Source of the DNA: Eutreptiella sp. 'Long Island Sound 2002'
Taxonomy: Eukaryota > Euglenozoa > Euglenophyceae > Eutreptiales > Eutreptiaceae
NCBI GenBank assembly: GCA_964036045.1
Contig: OZ038400.1
Span: 18,633,226-18,697,225, forward strand
Direction: 5' to 3'
DNA length: 64,000 nt
Part shown: one piece after another, positions 55,345-64,000 of the stretch
How the letters are laid out: every line of letters starts with the position of its first letter
Numbering within the stretch: position 1 is the stretch's first letter
Position numbers and translations under genes: made by a program
Notes under the pieces: generated by a model
Database searches by the model: none
What the model saw: only the letters and a program-made list of their open reading frames with translations
What the model was told of the DNA's origin: nothing

Positions 55345-58300
55345 GGTGGCCGCTAATCCCTGCGAATTCCTGGAGGCCATTGGATGGTTCGTGTCATGTT
55401 GTGGAGGCTGCACGATGGTTGCCATTCATTCCTGGAGGGCTCTGGATGGTTCGTGTCATGTTGTGGAGGCTGCACGATGGTTGCCATTCATTCCTGGAGG
55501 GCTCTGGATGGTTCGTGTTATGTTGTGGAGGCTGCACGAGGGTTGCCATTCATTCCTGGAGGGCTCTGGATGGTTCGTGTTATGTTGTGGAGGCTGCACG
55601 ATGGTTGCCATTCATTCCTGGAGGGCTCTGGATGGTTCGTGTTATGTTGTGGAGGCTGCACGATGGTTGCCATTCATTCCTGGAGGGCTCTGGATGGTTC
55701 GTGTCATGTTGTGGAGGCTGCACGATGGTTGCCATTCATTCTTGGAGGGCTCTGGATGGTTCGTGTCATGTTGTGGAGGCTGCACGATGGTTGCCATTCA
55801 TTCCTGGAGGGCTCTGGATGGTTCGTGTTATGTTGTGGAGGCTGCACGATGGTTGCCATTCATTCCTGGAGGGCTCTGGATGGTTCGTGTCATGTTGTGG
55901 AGGCTGCACGATGGTTGCCATTCATTCTTGGAGGGCTCTGGATGGTTCGTGTTATGTTGTGGAGGCTGCACGATGGTTGCCATTCATTCCTGGAGGGCTC
56001 TGGATGGTTCGTGTCATGTTGTGGAGGCTGCACGATGGTTGCCATTCATTCCTGGAGGGCTCTGGATGGTTCGTGTCATGTTGTGGAGGCTGCACGATGG
56101 TTGCCATTCATTCCTGGAGGGCTCTGGATGGTTCGTGTTATGTTGTGGAGGCTGCACGATGGTTGCCATTCATTCCTGGAGGGCTCTGGATGGTTCGTGT
56201 TATGTTGTGGAGGCTGCACGATGGTTGCCATTCATTCCTGGAGGGCTCTGGATGGTTCGTGTTATGTTGTGGAGGCTGCACGATGGTTGCCATTCATTCC
56301 TGGAGGGCTCTGGATGGTTCGTGTTATGTTGTGGAGGCTGCACGATGGTTGCCATTCATTCCTGGAGGGCTCTGGATGGTTCGTGTTATGTTGTGGAGGC
56401 TGCACGAGGGTTGCCATTCATTCCTGGAGGGCTCTGGATGGTTCGTGTCATGTTGTGGAGGCTGCACGATGGTTGCCATTCATTCCTGGAGGGCTCTGGA
56501 TGGTTCGTGTCATGTTGTGGAGGCTGCACGATGGTTGCCATTCATTCCTGGAGGGCTCTGGATGGTTCGTGTTATGTTGTGGAGGCTGCACGATGGTTGC
56601 CATTCATTCCTGGAGGGCTCTGGATGGTTCGTGTTATGTTGTGGAGGCTGCACGATGGTTGCCATTCATTCCTGGAGGGCTCTGGATGGTTCGTGTTATG
56701 TTGTGGAGGCTGCACGATGGTTGCCATTCATTCCTGGAGGGCTCTGGATGGTTCATGTTATGTTGTGGAGGCTGCACGATGGTTGCCATTCATTCCTGGA
56801 GGGCTCTGGATGGTTCGTGTTATGTTGTGGAGGCTGCACGATGGTTGCCATTCATTCCTGGAGGGCTCTGGATGGTTCGTGTTATGTTGTGGAGGCTGCA
56901 CGATGGTTGCCATTCATTCCAGGAGGGCTCTGGATGGTTCGTGTTATGTTTTGGAGGCTGCACGATGGTTGCCATTCATTCCTGGAGGGCTCTGGATGGT
57001 TCGTGTCATGTTGTGGAGGCTGCACGATGGTTGCCATTCCCTCCTGGAGGGCTCTGGATGGTTCGTGTTATGTTGTGGAGGCTGCACGATGGTTGCCATT
57101 CATTCCTGGAGGGCTCTGGATGGTTCGTGTTATGTTGTGGAGGCTGCACGATGGTTGCCATTCATTCTTGGAGGGCTCTAGATGGTTCGTGTTATGTTGT
57201 GGAGGCTGCACGATGGTTGCCATTCAATCCTGGAGGGCTCTGGATGGTTCGTGTTATGTTGTGGAGGCTGCACGATGGTTGCCATTCATTCCTGGAGGGC
57301 TCTGGATGGTTCGTGTTATGTTGTGGAGGCCGCACGATGGTTGCCATTCATTCCTGGAGGGCTCTGGATGGTTCGTGTTATGTTGTGGAGGCTGCACGAT
57401 GGTTGCCATTCATTCCTGGAGGGCTCTGGATGGTTCGTGTTATGTTGTGGAGGCTGCACGATGGTTGCCATTCATTCCTGGAGGGCTCTGGATGGTTCGT
57501 GTTATGTTGTGGAGGCTGCACGATGGTTGCCATTCATTCCTGGAGGGCTCTGGATGGTTCGTGTCATGTTGTGGAGGCTGCACGATGGTTGCCATTCATT
57601 CGTAGAGGGCTCTGGATGGTTCGTGTCATGTTGTGGAGGCTGCACGATGGTTGCCATTCATTCCTGGAGGGCTCTGGATGGTTCGTGTTATGTTGTGGAG
57701 GCTGCACGATGGTTGCCATTCATTCCTGGAGGGCTCTGGATGGTTCGTGTTATGTTGTGGAGGCTGCACGATGGTTGCCATTCATTCCTGGAGGGCTCTG
57801 GATGGTTCGTGTTATGTTGTGGAGGCTGCACGATGGTTGCCATTCATTCCTGGAGGGCTCTGGATGGTTCGTGTTATGTTGTGGAGGCTGCACGATGGTT
57901 GCCATTCATTCCTGGAGGGCTCTGGATGGTTCGTGTTATGTTGTGGAGGCTGCACGATGGTTGCCATTCATTCTTGGAGGGCTCTGGATGGTTCGTGTTA
58001 TGTTGTGGAGGCTGCACGATGGTTGCCATTCATTCCTGGAGGGCTCTGGATGGTTCGTGTCATGTTGTGGAGGCTGCACGATGGTTGCCATTCATTCCTG
58101 GAGGGCTCTGGATGGTTCGTGTTATGTTGTGGAGGCTGCACGATGGTTGCCATTCATTCCTGGAGGGCTCTGGATGGTTCATGTTATGTTGTGGAGGCTG
58201 CACGATGGTTGCCATTCATTCCTGGAGGGCTCTGGATGGTTCGTGTTATGTTGTGGAGGCCGCACGATGGTTGCCATTCATTCCTGGAGGGCTCTGGATG

Positions 58301-61300
58301 GTTCGTGTTATGTTGTGGAGGCTGCACGATGGTTGCCATTCATTCCTGGAGGGCTCTGGATGGTTCGTGTTATGTTGTGGAGGCTGCACGATGGTTGCCA
58401 TTCATTCCTGGAGGGCTCTGGATGGTTCGTGTTATGTTGTGGAGGCTGCACGATGGTTGCCATTCATTCCTGGAGGGCTCTGGATGGTTCGTGTCATGTT
58501 GTGGAGGCTGCACGATGGTTGCCATTCATTCCTGGAGGGCTCTGGATGGTTCGTGTCATGTTGTGGAGGCTGCACGATGGTTGCCATTCATTCCTGGAGG
58601 GCTCTGGATGGTTCGTGTTATGTTGTGGAGGCAGCACGATGGTTGCCATTCATTCCTGGAGGGCTCTGGATGGTTCGTGTTATGTTGTGGAGGCTGCACG
58701 ATGGTTGCCATTCATTCTTGGAGGGCTCTGGATGGTTCGTGTTATGTTGTGGAGGCTGCACGATGGTTGCCATTCATTCCTGGAGGGCTCTGGATGGTTC
58801 GTGTTATGTTGTGGAGGCTGCACGATGGTTGCCATTCATTCCTGGAGGGCTCTGGATGGTTCGTGTTATGTTGTGGAGGCTGCACGATGGTTGCCATTCA
58901 TTCCTGGAGGGCTCTGGATGGTTCGTGTTATGTTGTGGAGGCTGCACGATGGTTGCCATTCATTCCTGGAGGGCTCTGGATGGTTCGTGTTATGTTGTGG
59001 AGGCTGCACGATGGTTGCCATTCATTCCTGGAGGGCTCTGGATGGTTCGTGTTATGTTGTGGAGGCTGCACGATGGTTGCCATTCATTCCTGGAGGGCTC
59101 TGGATGGTTCGTGTTATGTTGTGGAGGCTGCACGATGGTTGCCATTCATTCCTGGAGGGCTCTGGATGGTTCGTGTCATGTTGTGGAGGCTGCACGAGGG
59201 TTGCCATTCATTCCTGGAGGGCTCTGGATGGTTCGTGTCATGTTGTGGAGGCTGCACGATGGTTGCCATTCATTCCTGGAGGGCTCTGGATGGTTCGTGT
59301 CATGTTGTGGAGGCTGCACGATGGTTGCCATTCCCTCCTGGAGGGCTCTGGATGGTTCGTGTTATGTTGTGGAGGCTGCACGATGGTTGCCATTCATTCC
59401 TGGAGGGCTCTGGATGGTTCGTGTTATGTTGTGGAGGCTGCACGATGGTTGCCATTCATTCCTGGAGGGCTCTCGATGGTTCGTGTTATGTTGTGGAGGC
59501 TGCACGATGGTTGCCATTCATTCCTGGAGGGCTCTGGATGGTTCGTGTTATGTTGTGGAGGCTGCACGATGGTTGCCATTCATTCCCGGAGGGCTCTGGA
59601 TGGTTCGTGTTATGTTGTGGAGGCCGCACGATGGTTGCCATTCATTCCTGGAGGGCTCTGGATGGTTCGTGTTATGTTGTGGAGGCTGCACGATGGTTGC
59701 CATTCATTCCAGGAGGGCTCTGGATGGTTCGTGTTATGTTGTGGAGGCTGCACGATGGTTGCCATTCATTCCTGGAGGGCTCTGGATGGTTCGTGTTATG
59801 TTGTGGAGGCTGCACGATGGTTGCCATTCATTCCTGGAGGGCTCTGGATGGTTCGTGTTATGTTGTGGAGGCTGCACGATGGTTGCCATTCATTCCTGGA
59901 GGGCTCTGGATGGTTCGTGTTATGTTGTGGAGGCTGCACGATGGTTGCCATTCATTCCTGGAGGGCTCTGGATGGTTCGTGTCATGTTGTGGAGGCTGCA
60001 CGATGGTTGCCATTCATTCCTGGAGGGCTCTGGATGGTTCGTGTCATGTTGTGGAGGCTGCACGATGGTTGCCATTCATTCCTGGAGGGCTCTGGATGGT
60101 TCGTGTTATGTTGTGGAGGCTGCACGATGGTTGCCATTCATTCCTGGAGGGCTCTGGATGGTTCGTGTTATGTTGTGGAGGCTGCACGATGGTTGCCATT
60201 CATTCTTGGAGGGCTCTGGATGGTTCGTGTTATGTTGTGGAGGCTGCACGATGGTTGCCATTCATTCCTGGAGGGCTCTGGATGGTTCGTGTTATGTTGT
60301 GGAGGCTGCACGATGGTTGCCATTCATTCCTAGAGGGCTCTGGATGGTTCGTGTTATGTTGTGGAGGCTGCACGATGGTTGCCATTCATTCCTGGAGGGC
60401 TCTGGATGGTTCGTGTTATGTTGTGGAGGCTGCACGATGGTTGCCATTCATTCCTGGAGGGCTCTGGATGGTTCGTGTTATGTTGTGGAGGCTGCACGAT
60501 GGTTGCCATTCATTCCTGGAGGGCTCTGGATGGTTCGTGTTATGTTGTGGAGGCTGCACGATGGTTGCCATTCATTCCTGGAGGGCTCTGGATGGTTCGT
60601 GTTATGTTGTGGAGGCTGCACGATGGTTGCCATTCATTCCTGGAGGGCTCTGGATGGTTCGTGTCATGTTGTGGAGGCTGCACGAGGGTTGCCATTCATT
60701 CCTGGAGGGCTCTGGATGGTTCGTGTCATGTTGTGGAGGCTGCACGATGGTTGCCATTCATTCCTGGAGGGCTCTGGATGGTTCGTGTCATGTTGTGGAG
60801 GCTGCACGATGGTTGCCATTCCCTCCTGGAGGGCTCTGGATGGTTCGTGTTATGTTGTGGAGGCTGCACGATGGTTGCCATTCATTCCTGGAGGGCTCTG
60901 GATGGTTCGTGTTATGTTGTGGAGGCTGCACGATGGTTGCCATTCATTCTTGGAGGGCTCTCGATGGTTCGTGTTATGTTGTGGAGGCTGCACGATGGTT
61001 GCCATTCATTCCTGGAGGGCTCTGGATGGTTCGTGTTATGTTGTGGAGGCTGCACGATGGTTGCCATTCATTCCCGGAGGGCTCTGGATGGTTCGTGTTA
61101 TGTTGTGGAGGCTGCACGATGGTTGCCATTCATTCCTGGAGGGCTCTGGATGGTTCGTGTTATGTTGTGGAGGCTGCACGATGGTTGCCATTCATTCCTG
61201 GAGGGCTCTGGATGGTTCGTGTTATGTTGTGGAGGCTGCACGATGGTTGCCATTCATTCCTGGAGGGCTCTGGATGGTTCGTGTTATGTTGTGGAGGCTG

Positions 61301-64000
61301 CACGATGGTTGCCATTCATTCCTGGAGGGCTCTGGATGGTTCGTGTTATGTTGTGGAGGCTGCACGATGGTTGCCATTCATTCCTAGAGGGCTCTGGATG
61401 GTTCGTGTCATGTTGTGGAGGCTGCACGATGGTTGCCATTCATTCCTGGAGGGCTCTGGATGGTTCGTGTTATGTTGTGGAGGCTGCACGATGGTTGCCA
61501 TTCATTCCTGGAGGGCTCTGGATGGTTCGTGTTATGTTGTGGAGGCTGCCCGATGGTTGCCATTCATTCCTGGAGGGCTCTGGATGGTTCGTGTTATGTT
61601 GTGGAGGCTGCACGATGGTTGCCATTCATTCCTGGAGGGCTCTGGATGGTTCGTGTCATGTTGTGGAGGCTGCACGATGGTTGCCATTCATTCCTGGAGG
61701 GCTCTGGATGGTTCGTGTTATGTTGTGGAGGCTGCACGATGGTTGCCATTCATTCCTGGAGGGCTCTGGATGGTTCGTGTCATGTTGTGGAGGCTGCACG
61801 ATGGTTGCCATTCATTCCTGGAGGGCTCTGGATGGTTCGTGTCATGTTGTGGAGGCTGCACGATGGTTGCCATTCATTCTTGGAGGGCTCTGGATGGTTC
61901 GTGTTATGTTGTGGAGGCTGCACGATGGTTGCCATTCATTCCTGGAGGGCTCTGGATGGTTCGTGTTATGTTGTGGAGGCTGCACGATGGTTGCCATTCA
62001 TTCCTGGAGGGCTCTGGATGGTTCGTGTTATGTTGTGGAGGCCGCACGATGGTTGCCATTCATTCCTGGAGGGATCTGGATGGTTCGTGTTATGTTGTGG
62101 AGGCTGCACGATGGTTGCCATTCATTCCTGGAGGGCTCTGGATGGTTCGTGTTATGTTGTGGAGGCCGCACGATGGTTGCCATTCATTCCTGGAGGGCTC
62201 TGGATGGTTCGTGTTATGTTGTGGAGGCTGCACGATGGTTGCCATTCATTCCTGGAGGGCTCTGGATGGTTCGTGTCATGTTGTGGAGGCTGCACGATGG
62301 TTGCCATTCATTCTTGGAGGGCTCTGGATGGTTCGTGTTATGTTGTGGAGGCTGCACGATGGTTGCCATTCATTCCTGGAGGGCTCTGGATGGTTCGTGT
62401 TATGTTGTGGAGGCTGCACGATGGTTGCCATTCATTCTTGGAGGGCTCTGGATGGTTCGTGTTATGTTGTGGAGGCTGCACGATGGTTGCCATTCATTCC
62501 TGGAGGGCTCTGGATGGTTCGTGTTATGTTGTGGAGGCTGCACGATGGTTGCCATTCATTCCTGGAGGGCTCTGGATGGTTCGTGTTATGTTGTGGAGGC
62601 CGCACGATGGTTGCCATTCATTCCTGGAGGGCTCTGGATGGTTCGTGTTATGTTGTGGAGGCTGCACGATGGTTGCCATTCATTCCTGGAGGGCTCTGGA
62701 TGGTTCGTGTCATGTTGTGGAGGCTGCACGATGGTTGCCATTCATTCTTGGAGGGCTCTGGATGGTTCGTGTTATGTTGTGGAGGCTGCACGATGGTTGC
62801 CATTCATTCTTGGAGGGCTCTGGATGGTTCGTGTTATGTTGTGGAGGCTGCACGATGGTTGCCATTCATTCCTAGAGGGCTCTGGATGGTTCGTGTTATG
62901 TTGTGGAGGCTGCACGATGGTTGCCATTCATTCCTGGAGGGCTCTGGATGGTTCGTGTTATGTTGTGGAGGCTGCACGATGGTTGCCATTCATTCCTGGA
63001 GGGCTCTGGATGGTTCGTGTTATGTTGTGGAGGCCGCACGACGGTTGCCATTCATTCCTGGAGGGCTCTGGATGGTTCGTGTCATGTTGTGGAGGCTGCA
63101 CGATGGTTGCCATTCATTCCTGGAGGGCTCTGGATGGTTCGTGTTATGTTGTGGAGGCTGCACGATGGTTGCCATTCATTCCTGGAGGGCTCTGGATGGT
63201 TCGTGTTATGTTGTGGAGGCTGCACGATGGTTGCCATTCATTCCTGGAGGGCTCTGGATGGTTCGTGTTATGTTGTGGAGGCTGCACGATGGTTGCCATT
63301 CATTCCTGGAGGGCTCTGGATGGTTCGTGTCATGTTGTGGAGGCTGCACGAGGGTTGCCATTCATTCCTGGAGGGCTCTGGATGGTTCGTGTCATGTTGT
63401 GGAGGCTGCACGATGGTTGCCATTCATTCCTGGAGGGCTCTGGATGGTTCGTGTCATGTTGTGGAGGCTGCACGATGGTTGCCATTCATTCTTGGAGGGC
63501 TCTGGATGGTTCGTGTCATGTTGTGGAGGCTGCACGATGGTTGCCATTCATTCCTGGAGGGCTCTCGATGGTTCGTGTTATGTTGTGGAGGCTGCACGAT
63601 GGTTGCCATTCATTCCTGGAGGGCTCTGGATGGTTCGTGTTATGTTGTGGAGGCTGCACGATGGTTGCCATTCATTCCTGGAGGGCTCTGGATGGTTCGT
63701 GTCATGTTGTGGAGGCTGCACGAGGGTTGCCATTCATTCCTGGAGGGCTCTGGATGGTTCGTGTCATGTTGTGGAGGCTGCACGATGGTTGCCATTCATT
63801 CCTGGAGGGCTCTGGATGGTTCGTGTCATGTTGTGGAGGCTGCACGATGGTTGCCATTCATTCCTGGAGGGCTCTGGATGGTTCGTGTCATGTTGTGGAG
63901 GCTGCACGATGGTTGCCATTCATTCCTGGAGGGCTCTGGATGGTTCGTGTTATGTTGTGGAGGCTGCACGATGGTTGCCATTCATTCCTAGAGGGCTCTG
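55345..64000 (+). repeat. 62-bp tandem repeat array, about 139 units, continuing past the window
   Basis: Highly uniform 62-bp units, for example GGATGGTTCGTGTTATGTTG, then GAGGCTGCACGATGG and TTGCCATTCATTCC. The first unit (55330-55380) is degenerate. Variation is confined to a few sites (GTGTTATG/GTGTCATG, CCTGG/CTTGG, ACGATGG/ACGAGGG, GCTGC/GCCGC), so copies are recent or homogenised. Rare variants mark higher-order copies: TTCCCTCCTG at 57037, 59331 and 60819 (37 and 24 units apart), and CACGAGGG at 59193 and 60681 (24 units apart). No stop exists in any + frame of the unit, giving three overlapping open frames that break only at rare TAG variants. No initiation context or bias argues for coding. 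Confidence 0.97.

Noticed and set aside
55253-63991. Giant repeat proteins of 1400-1650 residues over the 62-bp array
   Set aside because: All three forward frames are equally open and the period is not a multiple of 3; no start or codon signal favours one.

Overview
This is GC-rich nuclear DNA from a eukaryote, most likely a unicellular alga or other protist. The reasons are GT-AG introns up to about 8 kb, codons that almost always end in G or C, a non-LTR retrotransposon, and short TTAGGG-type telomeric repeats. No bacterial operon, Shine-Dalgarno site, rRNA or intact tRNA was found. I cannot name the species. About half of the window is tandem repeats. Their unit sequences happen to lack stop codons, so they produce very long spurious reading frames, sometimes on both strands.

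Layout. 1-15.9 kb is a mosaic of satellite arrays: a 47-bp family at 1-3565, 9531-12856 and, inverted, 14395-14866; a 30-bp family at 4220-4770; and a related 94/82-bp family at 5633-9530 and 15216-15935. Two copies of a roughly 420-bp element (3566-3991 forward, 13977-14394 reverse) sit against the 47-bp arrays. 16.28-21.11 kb is a 5'-truncated LINE with the end of an endonuclease, a reverse transcriptase, an RNase H and a CCHC finger. It is joined at its left end to CCCTAA repeats and ends in an (ACACC)n tail. The two 420-bp elements carry the same 3' tail, a LINE/SINE-like relationship.

21.1-29.9 kb holds two exons of an unidentified gene, separated by an 8.2-kb intron that contains a 6.5-kb array of 13-bp repeats. 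29.9-38.8 kb is mostly non-coding, with many poly-C/poly-G tracts, small dispersed repeats, tRNA-like sequences and fragments of decayed genes. 38.84-51.59 kb is the best-supported gene: three exons joined in phase 0, with a 21-bp satellite of about 5.2 kb inside intron 1. Its product has a low-complexity N-terminus, a conserved central helical domain spliced across exons 2 and 3, and a long Ala/Pro-rich tail. 51.6-55.3 kb has an 18-bp satellite and little else. 55.35 kb to the window end is a very homogeneous 62-bp array that continues past the edge.

The main themes are genes whose introns are filled by minisatellites, and a LINE with non-autonomous partners that share its 3' end. The genes show no pathway relationship to each other. 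All exon structures come from reading frame and splice-site inspection only.
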